Source: Achromobacter insuavis
GTDB lineage: Bacteria; Pseudomonadota; Gammaproteobacteria; Burkholderiales; Burkholderiaceae_B
DNA length: 41,106 bases
Assembly (NCBI RefSeq): GCF_902859645.1
Contig: NZ_CADIJR010000057.1
Coordinates: forward strand, 1-41,106
Reading direction: 5' to 3'
In this document: in pieces, positions 1 to 6,950 of the stretch
How the letters are laid out: each line of letters opens with the position of its first letter
How positions within the stretch are numbered: position 1 is the first letter of the stretch
Notes under the pieces: model-generated
What the model was told of the DNA's origin: nothing
Databases searched by the model: none
Seen by the model: only the letters and a program-made list of their open reading frames with translations
Position numbers and translations under genes: made by a program

Positions 1-120
1 GACCAGCCGCCGCTCGCGCGGCGCCAGGGCCTGGTAGCGCTGGCGCGCGCGGTCGGCGGCCGGCGCCAGGGGTTTGAGGGCGGCGCGCCAGGCGGCGCTC
101 AGGCGTTCAATGGGCTTCAT
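1..120 (-). CDS. gspM: Type II secretion protein GspM, N-terminal fragment (cut by window edge)
   Basis: Only the first 40 codons are present. The ATG at 120-118 overlaps the gspL stop (ATGA), so translation is probably coupled. The visible peptide begins MKPIERLSAAWRAALKPLAP and reaches APRERRLV, the cytoplasmic amphipathic stretch with a PRER motif that precedes the single membrane helix in GspM proteins. GspM is an inner-membrane bitopic protein that pairs with GspL and anchors the GspE ATPase to the platform. Position directly after gspL and the start sequence support the call; the transmembrane helix and periplasmic ferredoxin-like domain lie outside the window. Confidence 0.85.
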   Translation of the reverse strand, partial: MKPIERLSAAWRAALKPLAPAADRARQRYQALAPRERRLV

Positions 121-1109
121 GGTTGGCTGCGCGTGATGCGCCAGGTGTTGTCGGTATCGCCGCGTTCCAGCTTCAGGCCCTGCGAGGCGGCCTGCTGGAC
201 CAGCGCGGGCGTTTCGGCCACGCGCTGGGCCTGGGCGCCGGCGTCGGCCAGCTGCAGGGTCAACGCCTGGTCGGCATAGGACAGGCGGGCGACGTTGTCG
301 GCGGCGAATGGCAGGGTCTGCGCGGCGGCGCGCGCCAGTGGCAGGAAGTCGCCGGCGTTGGCGGCGCCGCGGCGGTTCTGTAGCGCGTCCAGGCCTTGCT
401 GCGCCTGGCGGGCTGGGTCCAGCACCACCGGCAGCTCGGGAAACGCCGCCAGCACCTGGCGACGCATGCCGTCGCGCAGCGACTGCGCCTCGCCGCGCAG
501 TTGCGCCGCATGCAGGTTCAGGCCGCCGATCCAGACCACGGCGGCGACGGCGCTCCAGCGCCATACCGGCCGCCAGCGCGATACGCGCGCCGGCGCCAGC
601 TGCGGCATCGCCAGCGACCACGAGGGCGATGGCGCCAGCCAGCGCGGGTCGGCCGGATCGCGCAGCGGCGTCAGGTCTTCGGGCGCCAGCGTCTGCGGGG
701 CGATCAGGGCGTGGGCACGCAGGCCCTGCGCGTTCAGCAGGCTCCAGGCGCGGCGCACCGGTTCGCGCGCCGCCCAGGCCAGCGCCACGTTGCCGTCGGC
801 GCCGCGCGGGCCATGGCCGATCGCCAGGTCGTCCAGGTCGCTCAACACCAGCGGCTCGAGCGAGCCGCGCACGGCGGCGGCAAAGCGCGCCTTGGCCACG
901 GCCGGCACCTGGACGGTGGCGGCGATGACGTCGGCCGGGTGCAGCACGGCCTCGCAGGCGGCCTGCGGATAGGCCTGGCCCAGGGCGTGCAGCGTCAGCT
1001 CGCCCTGGCGCGCGCAGCGGCCGCGGCGGTCGAACCAGGCAAAGGGCAGCAGCGAGCCCGGGCCGAGTTCGGCGAGCGGGGCCAGCGCGATGCGCAAGGA
1101 ATTCTTCAA
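117..1109 (-). CDS. gspL: Type II secretion protein GspL
   Basis: About 330 residues, the size of a compact GspL. The N-terminal ~200 residues form the cytoplasmic actin-like domain that binds GspE (begins KNSLRIALAPLAELGPGSLL). A single hydrophobic helix follows (WRWSAVAAVVWIGGLNLHA), then a periplasmic ferredoxin-like domain. No ATG fits. The best start is a TTG at 1109-1107 whose last two bases are the first two of the gspK stop (TTGA), giving coupled translation. A second in-frame TTG four codons later is possible. The gene ends in an ATGA overlap with gspM. GspL links the cytoplasmic motor to the inner-membrane platform of the T2SS. Confidence 0.9.
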   Translation of the reverse strand: MKNSLRIALAPLAELGPGSLLPFAWFDRRGRCARQGELTLHALGQAYPQAACEAVLHPADVIAATVQVPAVAKARFAAAVRGSLEPLVLSDLDDLAIGHGPRGADGNVALAWAAREPVRRAWSLLNAQGLRAHALIAPQTLAPEDLTPLRDPADPRWLAPSPSWSLAMPQLAPARVSRWRPVWRWSAVAAVVWIGGLNLHAAQLRGEAQSLRDGMRRQVLAAFPELPVVLDPARQAQQGLDALQNRRGAANAGDFLPLARAAAQTLPFAADNVARLSYADQALTLQLADAGAQAQRVAETPALVQQAASQGLKLERGDTDNTWRITRSQP

Positions 1110-2050
1110 GGGGTTTCTCTCGTCCAGATGGTGTCGGGCGCGGCGGGCGGCGCGCTGCGGATCAGCGCCTGCATCGAGACCCGGGCCCGTTCGTAAACGA
1201 CCGCGCCGCTGGCCAGGAACCAGCCGCTGGTCGTGCTGACGGCGGGCGCGGGCGTCTTGACGCCGGTGGCGGCCAGCCGGTTGGCGAAGTCGCCGCTGTT
1301 GTTGAACCAGTTGCCGCGATCGCGTTCGCCGGTGATGGCGCGGGCCTGGCTGAGCGACAGGCCCGCCACCAGCGCGGCGATGACTTCGGGCGGCGCGGTA
1401 TTGACGTTGACGCTGGTGGCGCTGGGCAGCACGGTCATGGTGCGCCGCAGTTCGCCGCGCACGGCGGGTTCCAGTCCCAGCAGCGCGGCCACGTCGTCGA
1501 TGCCGCGCGGCAGCGGCGCGCGCGCGTCCGGCGACTGGCCGCCCTGGGCCGGCGTGGGGGCGCCCGCGGCCGGCGCCGGCGGCTGGCTGGCGGCGATGAT
1601 CTCGATCATGCGGCCGGCCAGCGTGTCCGGCAGGCGCAGGGCGCCCAGCAAGCGCCGCAACACCTGTTCCTGTTCCGGCTGCGGCACGCCGTTGCTGGCC
1701 AGGTTGGCCAGGTTGTACTTGCCCTGTTCGTCCTGCACCTTGCCGGAGAACACCGCGACGCGGTCGTCGCCGGGACGCTCGATGCGGGTGTCCAGCACCG
1801 GCGTGGCCCAGATCTGGTCGCCGCGCGTGGTCGATTCGCGCTTGCCGTGGTCGCGCACCACCAGGCGGGCCCAGTCGATGCCGCCGGCCAGCAGCATGCG
1901 CGCCTGCACCCGCGCCATTTCGTTCTCGATGCGGCGGGTGCTGGCGGTCTGGCGCTGGAACAGGCTGGTGGTCAGCGCCGCGACGATGGCGACGATGATC
2001 AGCGCGCTGACGACGGCGGCGCCGCGCTCGCGCGGCAAGGTCGCGCTCAT
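1106..2050 (-). CDS. gspK: Type II secretion minor pseudopilin GspK
   Basis: 314 residues. It starts at the ATG 2050-2048, which overlaps the gspJ stop (ATGA). The leader MSATLPRERG is followed by A-A-V-V-S-A-L-I-I-V, a prepilin-peptidase site without Glu at +5, the hallmark of GspK among pseudopilins. The body has the large alpha-helical insert typical of GspK and the helix-hairpin-helix-like segment SVNVNTAPPEVIAAL characteristic of the family. With GspI and GspJ it forms the trimeric tip of the pseudopilus in the periplasm, where it is thought to initiate assembly and contact cargo. It is embedded in the gspC-M operon. Confidence 0.93.
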   Translation of the reverse strand: MSATLPRERGAAVVSALIIVAIVAALTTSLFQRQTASTRRIENEMARVQARMLLAGGIDWARLVVRDHGKRESTTRGDQIWATPVLDTRIERPGDDRVAVFSGKVQDEQGKYNLANLASNGVPQPEQEQVLRRLLGALRLPDTLAGRMIEIIAASQPPAPAAGAPTPAQGGQSPDARAPLPRGIDDVAALLGLEPAVRGELRRTMTVLPSATSVNVNTAPPEVIAALVAGLSLSQARAITGERDRGNWFNNSGDFANRLAATGVKTPAPAVSTTSGWFLASGAVVYERARVSMQALIRSAPPAAPDTIWTRETP

Positions 2051-2661
2051 GGCAGCTCCAGGATGCGGCTGTAGCGCCGCGTGTCGCCGGCCGGGCCGCG
2101 GTCGAGCGTGATCTCGATGCCGCTGGGCGTGGCGGAGAAGGGCGAGCGGGTGTCCATCCAGCCCGCGCCCGGCACCCAGCCGCGCAGCGCCAGCGCGCGC
2201 ACGCCGGGCAGCAGCAGCGCGCCGTCGCCGACGGGCGGCAGCGGTCCCTGTTCGGCGGGCACGCCGCTGGCGCGCCACAGACCGTCCTTGCGCACCGACC
2301 ACTGCACCCGCTGCCAGCGGCCGTCGCCGTCCGGATCGGGCCGCAGGATCTCCAGCACCTGCGCGCCGGCCGCGCCGCGCAACAGGCGCACGCCGGTCGT
2401 GAAGACCTGCGTGTCGATGCCGGGCGCGGCGAACGACGGACCGTTGTAGGCCAGTTCGACATCGCGTCCCATCTGGCCCAGCGTGCGCACGATGGCGTCG
2501 GTGTCGTCGGACTGCTGCGCGATCCAGTCGCGCGCGCTGGAGACGCTGTCCAGGCCGCGCCAGGCCATCAGGCTGACGAGCGCCATCAGCGCCAGCGCCA
2601 CCAGCACTTCTATCAGGGTGAAGCCCGCCTGGTCGCGGGCATGGGGGTGGCGGCAGGTCAT
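2047..2661 (-). CDS. gspJ: Type II secretion minor pseudopilin GspJ
   Basis: 204 residues. The ATG at 2661-2659 overlaps the gspI stop (ATGA). The prepilin leader MTCRHPHARDQAG is followed by FTLIEVLVALALMALVSLMA with Phe at +1 and Glu at +5, the sites for processing and N-methylation by the GspO/PilD peptidase. The C-terminal body with RGWVPGAGWMDTRSP and a closing ITLDRG strand resembles GspJ. GspJ is part of the pseudopilus tip complex with GspI and GspK. Overlapping starts and stops on both sides show that it is translated as part of a tight polycistron. Confidence 0.93.
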   Translation of the reverse strand: MTCRHPHARDQAGFTLIEVLVALALMALVSLMAWRGLDSVSSARDWIAQQSDDTDAIVRTLGQMGRDVELAYNGPSFAAPGIDTQVFTTGVRLLRGAAGAQVLEILRPDPDGDGRWQRVQWSVRKDGLWRASGVPAEQGPLPPVGDGALLLPGVRALALRGWVPGAGWMDTRSPFSATPSGIEITLDRGPAGDTRRYSRILELP

Positions 2662-3062
2662 CGCAGGCTCGACAGCAGGCCGTCCAGCTGCAGCAGGGCC
2701 GCGCCATTGTCCGCGTCGCGGACCTTGACCGACACCTGGCGGAAGCTGCGGTTCAGGGAGTTGGTGAACACCAGTTCGCATTGCAGCGCCAGGCCGCCCT
2801 GCGGGCAGGCGACGGTCTGCGAGCCGGCGCGCGGCAGGGTCTGTTCCAGCCGCAGCTGGGTCAGCGCGTTCTGCGCGGCCAGCAGCGCCAGCGTCTTGTC
2901 CTGCAGCGCGCGGTTGTTGGCGGCCATGACGCCGGTGGCGCGCAGGGCCGCGCCCATCGCGACGGCGATGATGGCCAGCGCCACCAGCACCTCGATCAGG
3001 GTGAAGCCGCGCTGGGCTTGGCGCCGCGCGCGGCGCGCGAGAGCAAATTCAGTGGATGTCAT
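2658..3062 (-). CDS. gspI: Type II secretion minor pseudopilin GspI
   Basis: 134 residues, normal for GspI. The gene begins inside the 3' end of gspH (14-bp overlap) at ATG 3062-3060. A basic leader of 19 residues ends in QRG, followed by FTLIEVLVALAIIAVAMGAA with Phe +1 and Glu +5. The conserved stretch after the helix (NNRALQDKTLALLAAQNAL) matches the GspI pattern in which the helix runs into a region that packs with GspJ. It forms the core of the tip trimer. The leader is longer than the usual 6-10 residues, but no better start with a clear ribosome site is visible downstream. Confidence 0.92.
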   Translation of the reverse strand: MTSTEFALARRARRQAQRGFTLIEVLVALAIIAVAMGAALRATGVMAANNRALQDKTLALLAAQNALTQLRLEQTLPRAGSQTVACPQGGLALQCELVFTNSLNRSFRQVSVKVRDADNGAALLQLDGLLSSLR

Positions 3063-3537
3063 AGCGTCCGGCGGCGTCGCGCGTGACCGTCACGAGCGAA
3101 TCGCCCGTGCGCAGCTGCACGCTGAACGGATCGGCCACCCATTCGGTGTTGAAGACCAGCGGGCGCTCGGGCGACAGCCGCAGTTGCACCTGGCGCGCCA
3201 GCCACGCCTGCGGGCGCAGGGCTTCGTCGCGCTCGAGCTTGTCGACCGGCAGGGGCGTGTCGTCCTGCGCGCTGGGCGCGCTGGAACGGCCCTGGCGCTC
3301 GAATGACCAGCCGCCGCTGGCGGGCAGCCAGCGGATCGGCCGGCCGTCGCTGCGGGCTTCGCCTTCGGCCACGGTGAAGGCGTCGACCAGGCGCCGCGCA
3401 TCCTCGCGCAGCGGATCGGCGCGCTTGCCGATGGACAGGCTCACCATGCTGGCGGCGATGGCGACGATCACCAGCACCACCAGGACTTCGACTAGCGTGA
3501 AACCGCGCTCAGAGTTCCCACGAACCGATGTCGGCAT
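3049..3537 (-). CDS. gspH: Type II secretion minor pseudopilin GspH
   Basis: 162 residues from ATG 3537-3535, preceded by a purine-rich GGAGAAGG about 4-11 bases upstream. The leader MPTSVRGNSERG is followed by FTLVEVLVVLVIVAIAASMV (Phe +1, Glu +5). The C-terminal domain with VADPFSVQLRTGDSLVTVTR fits the GspH/FimT beta-sandwich. GspH joins the GspI-J-K tip to the GspG shaft of the pseudopilus. The first 29 bases overlap the gspG coding end, so gspG and gspH are co-translated. A longer frame starting at 3585 lacks a ribosome site and would place a non-basic extension before the leader, so it was not used. Confidence 0.92.
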   Translation of the reverse strand: MPTSVRGNSERGFTLVEVLVVLVIVAIAASMVSLSIGKRADPLREDARRLVDAFTVAEGEARSDGRPIRWLPASGGWSFERQGRSSAPSAQDDTPLPVDKLERDEALRPQAWLARQVQLRLSPERPLVFNTEWVADPFSVQLRTGDSLVTVTRDAAGRYDIH

Positions 3538-3937
3538 CGCCGCCTTCTCCGCCGGGCTTGTTGTCGGCGCCGAACGAGAACACATCGATGTCGCCTTTGA
3601 CGCCGGGGCTCAGGTATTGATACGGATGGCCCCAGGGGTCGTTGGGCAGCTTGTCCAGGTAGCCGCGCCAGTTGGACGCGCCTTCCGGCTTTTCCACCAG
3701 CGCGCGCAGGCCCTGGGCGGTGGTCGGATAGCGGCCGTTGTCCAGTCGGTACAGCTTGAGCGCCTGCATGATGCCGGCGATGTCCTGGCGCGCCGCGACC
3801 TGGCGGGCCTGGTCGGGACGGTCCAGCACGCGGGGCACGATCAGGGCCGCAAGAATCCCCATGATCACGATGACCACCATGATCTCGATCAGGGTGAAAC
3901 CTTGCTGGCGGGCGAGCCCACGCGATGACTGGCGCAC
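3509..3937 (-). CDS. gspG: Type II secretion major pseudopilin GspG
   Basis: 142 residues from the GTG at 3937-3935. That start has GGAG seven bases upstream and gives a 13-residue leader MRQSSRGLARQQG before FTLIEIMVVIVIMGILAALI (Phe +1, Glu +5). An in-frame ATG at 3982 would add 15 residues but has no Shine-Dalgarno sequence. The C-terminal half is textbook GspG: DIAGIMQALKLYRLDNGRYP, TTAQGLRALVEKP, then the calcium-loop region LPNDPWGHPYQYLSPG and DIDVFSFGADNKPGGEG. GspG polymerises into the pseudopilus shaft that pushes folded exoproteins through the outer-membrane secretin. It follows gspC and overlaps gspH. Confidence 0.95.
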   Translation of the reverse strand: MRQSSRGLARQQGFTLIEIMVVIVIMGILAALIVPRVLDRPDQARQVAARQDIAGIMQALKLYRLDNGRYPTTAQGLRALVEKPEGASNWRGYLDKLPNDPWGHPYQYLSPGVKGDIDVFSFGADNKPGGEGGDADIGSWEL

Positions 3938-4013
3938 TTCACGACTCCGGTATTTCAGTGAGAAGCGTGCGATTGTGGACATGAAATATGACAGCAATAT
4001 GAGGCGCGCCGGA

Positions 4014-4460
4014 TCACTTGGCGGCGCTGGCGATGCCGCCCTCCGGCGCCGGCGAGGCGGGCGTGGCCAGCCGGCTGGCGCGGCCGCCTTGCTCGACCGT
4101 GACGGCATCGGCGCCGACTTCCTTGAGCACGATGCCGGGCGCGACTTCGTCGCCGACGCGCCAGGCCACGGGCGGGCCGCCGTCGATGCTGAACACCGCG
4201 GCGCCGTCCGTGCCGGCGGCGATCACGCCGAGCACGCTGATCTGCGTGCGCAGCACTTCATCGCGGCCGAACCACAGCGCCACCGGCATGTTGTCGGCCG
4301 CGCGCGGGGCGGGCGCCGACACGGCGGCGGGCAGGGCGGGGGGCTTGGGGGCGAGCAGCACGGCGCCCCAGACGCCCACGCCGGCCGCCAGCGCCAATAT
4401 GGCAAGGGCGCGGAACATCGCGGGGGCGGCGGGCGGGGACAGGCGCAGGGACAAAGGCAT
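4014..4460 (-). CDS. gspC: Type II secretion protein GspC, short form without PDZ domain
   Basis: 148 residues from ATG 4460; an in-frame TTG at 4493 would add 11 residues and neither has a clear ribosome site. There is one N-terminal membrane helix (ALAILALAAGVGVWGAVLLA), a Pro/Ala-rich linker, then a homology-region domain: LWFGRDEVLRTQISVLGVIA, AAVFSIDGGPPVAWRVGDEV, APGIVLKEVGADAVTVEQGG. The protein ends there, so the C-terminal PDZ or coiled-coil domain of longer GspC proteins is missing. GspC links the inner-membrane platform to the GspD secretin through the HR domain. It is the first gene of the minus-strand operon, 31 bases before the ATG alternative of gspG, and faces a divergent exoprotein cluster. 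Confidence 0.85.
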   Translation of the reverse strand: MPLSLRLSPPAAPAMFRALAILALAAGVGVWGAVLLAPKPPALPAAVSAPAPRAADNMPVALWFGRDEVLRTQISVLGVIAAGTDGAAVFSIDGGPPVAWRVGDEVAPGIVLKEVGADAVTVEQGGRASRLATPASPAPEGGIASAAK

Positions 4461-4559
4461 GAATGAAACGGCGGAAAGAGAATGGACGCGCAAGCGCCAC
4501 GGATGCGCCCGACTCTAACAGCCGATCGTGACAAGTCCGCGAAAGCGCATCGGCGGTCC

Positions 4560-4585
4560 GCGGAGGCCGGCTTGCCGGCCCCCGC
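4560..4585. repeat. GC-rich hairpin between gspC and the phosphodiesterase-like gene
   Basis: Inverted repeat GGCCGGC (4565-4571) / GCCGGCC (4574-4580) with a TT loop, extended by GCGG/CCGC across one mismatch. On the plus strand it is followed by CTTTGTT. It lies in the 263-bp divergent region between gspC (4460) and the gene at 4724. It could be a weak terminator or leader hairpin on the plus side. The rest of this gap holds an A8 run (about 4612-4619) but no coding sequence that I can support. Confidence 0.4.
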
Positions 4586-4723
4586 CTTTGTTGCCGTCTG
4601 TATCGCACTCGAAAAAAAAGCTGATCCGTCGATCAACGATTCCTTTCTTTGCTTCATCGGTCGTTCACCTTGCGACGCCACTATGTGGGCCACCTACAAA
4701 GCGGGTTTCGAAAGGGAAAGAAC

Positions 4724-6718
4724 ATGCAGGTATTGAAGTGGAAGCGCTGGGGCGTTGCGTTGGCGACCCTGGGCGCGTTGGCCGGCTGCGGCGGCGACAA
4801 GAGCGATGACGACACGCCGGCGACGCCGCCCGCGGTACAGCCGGGCGGCGGCTCGGCCACCAAGGTGTTGTTCATCGGCGTCGACGGCCTGACCTATGAC
4901 GCCTATCGCCAGGGCGTGGCGGACAAGTCCCTGCCCAACCTGGCGCAACTGACGGTGACCCGCTCGTGGACCGGCGGCGTCACCGGCGCGGTCACGCAGC
5001 AGCCGACGCTGTCGGCGCCCGGCTGGGCCACGCTGCTGACCGGCCAATGGGCCGACCAGCACGGCGTGCGCAGCAACGCGCAGGGCCAGGCGCCCAAGAC
5101 GCCGACGCTGTTCCAGCGCGTCAAGACGGCCAAGCCCGCCGCGCGCACCGCGGCGGCCTTCAACTCGTCGCTGCTGGCCAGCCTGAACGGCAACGACCGC
5201 GACGCGGGCTTCCTGCAGAGCCTGACGGACTGTGCCGGCGTCGACGATTGCGTCGCCAGCCAGGCGCGCGACCGCATCACCGAAGGATACGACGTGGTGG
5301 TGGCGCAGTTCGGCGCCGCCGAACGCGCCGCCGCGAGCGGCGGCTTCGGCGCCGGCTACCAGGCGACCCTGCGCCAGACCGACGCCGCGCTCGGCGCGTT
5401 GCTGGCGCAAGTGGCCGATCGCCGCGCCGCCCATCCGGACGAGAACTGGCTGGTGGTCGTGGCGTCCAGCCATGGCCTGGACCGCACCGGCGCCAGCGAC
5501 GGCCTGCCGCTGTCGCCCAACAAGACCACGCTGCTGGCCATGAATCGCCCGCAGATGCTGGGCGGCAGCGCCGACGACGCCTCGTTCGACGGCGCCTGGA
5601 ACGCCGCCTGGTACGGCCTGCCCAGCGGCGCCGACGCCGCGCCCACCATCCTGGCGCACCTGGGCGCGCTGCCGGCCGCCGGCCAATATGACCTGGCGGG
5701 CGCCTCCCTGTTCGAGGCGGTGGCGTTGCGCCGCGCGTCCAGCCGCACCTCGATGGACAACAAGAGCGTGTCGCTGAACTGGACCCGCGTCGGCACGCCC
5801 ACCGGCGAGATCGTGATCACCCGCGACGGCAAGGAGATCGCGCGCCTGCCGGGCACCGCCACCGACTACGTCGATACGGGCTTCACGTTCACCACCGAAG
5901 GGCTGCATGAACTGAACTACGCCATCTCGGTCGGCAATGCCGTGACCTCGGTGCGCGCCACCGTGGTCTACACCGCGCCGGTGCCGCTGCTGCCGGCGCT
6001 GCGCACCGGTCTGACGATGCTGTTCCCGTTCGAGGGCAACCTGACCGACAAGGCCGCGGGCGGCGGCGCCATCACGCCGTACGACGGCGTCCAGGCGCCG
6101 GTGTTCACCGACCGCGGCGTGTTCGGCAAGATGTTCCAGAACGAGCGTTCGGGCGATCCGACCGGCGCCTTCAAGCTGGATTACCCGGCCGGCCTGCTCG
6201 ACAGCGTCACGGCGTTCACCATCGGCTTCTGGTACCAGTCCGACGGCACCGCCAACGACCGTTCCATCCTGGGCAACAAGGACTACAACTCCGGCGGCAA
6301 CCCCGGCATCACCATCGCCCAGTGGGCCGGCCCCGAGCTGCGCTTCAACCTGGCCGGCGGCGCCCGCGTCGACATCAACGGCGTCAAGTTCACGCCCAAC
6401 AAGCCGGTCTACGTGGCGATGGTCATCGACAAGACCGCCAAGACCATGGCCGCCTATGTCTACGACACGGAAATGGGCTGGTTCAGCCGCTCGATTTCCA
6501 CCGGCACCGTCAACTTCGCCCAGATCGCCGGCGTGTTCGGCCCGCACCTGGGCCTGAACGAGGACGGCAAGGGGACCTACGGCGTGTGCTGCGCCGGCAC
6601 CAAGGGCCCCTACACCATGTACTTCGACGACCTGGCCTTCTGGTCGCGCGCCCTGACCGAAACCGAGGTCAAGTCGCTGGCCCTGTCCGGCAAGTCCGTT
6701 TCCGAATTGTTTCCCTGA
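4724..6718 (+). CDS. Phosphodiesterase/alkaline-phosphatase-fold lipoprotein with C-terminal LamG-like domain
   Basis: 664 residues from ATG 4724, with AAAGGGAAAG just upstream. A lipoprotein signal ends in L-A-G-C22, then an Asp/Pro/Gly-rich linker (to about residue 45). Residues 46-330 resemble the type I phosphodiesterase/alkaline phosphatase superfamily: VLFIGVDGLTYDA with metal-ligand Asp54, the nucleophile region PTLSAPGWATLLTG (Thr95 or Ser97), ADQHGV, and VVVASSHGLDRTG. In the last motif the usual Asp before His-Gly is Ser, and no DxxGH motif is visible near residues 190-205, so the metal site looks incomplete. Residues 345-420 look like a beta-sandwich linker. Residues 428-660 fit a LamG/concanavalin-like jelly roll (FTIGFWYQSDG, VYVAMVIDK, MYFDDLAFWSRALTETEV). 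It probably sits on the cell surface or is exported; the substrate is unknown. It is divergent from the T2SS operon. Confidence 0.8.
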   Translation: MQVLKWKRWGVALATLGALAGCGGDKSDDDTPATPPAVQPGGGSATKVLFIGVDGLTYDAYRQGVADKSLPNLAQLTVTRSWTGGVTGAVTQQPTLSAPGWATLLTGQWADQHGVRSNAQGQAPKTPTLFQRVKTAKPAARTAAAFNSSLLASLNGNDRDAGFLQSLTDCAGVDDCVASQARDRITEGYDVVVAQFGAAERAAASGGFGAGYQATLRQTDAALGALLAQVADRRAAHPDENWLVVVASSHGLDRTGASDGLPLSPNKTTLLAMNRPQMLGGSADDASFDGAWNAAWYGLPSGADAAPTILAHLGALPAAGQYDLAGASLFEAVALRRASSRTSMDNKSVSLNWTRVGTPTGEIVITRDGKEIARLPGTATDYVDTGFTFTTEGLHELNYAISVGNAVTSVRATVVYTAPVPLLPALRTGLTMLFPFEGNLTDKAAGGGAITPYDGVQAPVFTDRGVFGKMFQNERSGDPTGAFKLDYPAGLLDSVTAFTIGFWYQSDGTANDRSILGNKDYNSGGNPGITIAQWAGPELRFNLAGGARVDINGVKFTPNKPVYVAMVIDKTAKTMAAYVYDTEMGWFSRSISTGTVNFAQIAGVFGPHLGLNEDGKGTYGVCCAGTKGPYTMYFDDLAFWSRALTETEVKSLALSGKSVSELFP

Positions 6719-6739
6719 TGTCCCGAGGATAGATACGAC

Positions 6740-6913
6740 ATGAATACCGCTTCCCCGATCCTGCGCGCCTTCCTGCGCCTGGGCGCCGTGCTGATGGTGG
6801 CCGCCACCTTGACCGCCTGCGGCGGCGACAAGGACGACGACGACAGCAACCCTGGCAACCAGCCCGACACGCCGACCCAGCCGGCCAAGCCTCTCCTGCG
6901 TTGCGCGCCCTGA
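6740..6913 (+). CDS. Small lipoprotein (57 aa), possible truncated relative of the upstream lipoprotein
   Basis: A 57-residue frame from ATG 6740 to TGA 6911-6913, with GAGGAT about ten bases upstream. It has a complete lipoprotein signal: basic-hydrophobic segment LRLGAVLMVAATLTAC with lipobox L-T-A-C, then GGDKDDDDSNPGNQPDTPTQ and a short tail ending LLRCAP. The mature start CGGDKDDDD nearly repeats CGGDKSDDD of the preceding 664-residue lipoprotein, and the Asp/Pro linker is similar. No domain follows. It may be a genuine small lipoprotein, or the leader of a second exoprotein gene that lost its body by deletion. It lies between the phosphodiesterase-like gene (21 bases) and the phospholipase gene (37 bases) in the same direction. 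Confidence 0.6.
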   Translation: MNTASPILRAFLRLGAVLMVAATLTACGGDKDDDDSNPGNQPDTPTQPAKPLLRCAP

Positions 6914-6950
6914 GCCCACGCCATTTTTCAGTATTCAAGGAATCGCATCC

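Noticed and set aside
117-2462. 781-codon minus frame covering gspJ, gspK and gspL
   Set aside because: Only its C-terminal 330 codons are the real gspL; the rest is out of frame with gspJ and gspK, which have clear pseudopilin motifs.
4494-4723. Possible PhoB box controlling the phosphoesterase/phospholipase genes
   Set aside because: One TGTCAC-like word near 4530 on the minus strand has a second TGT at 13 bp spacing instead of 11, and the sequence does not fit the tandem CTGTCAT pattern.
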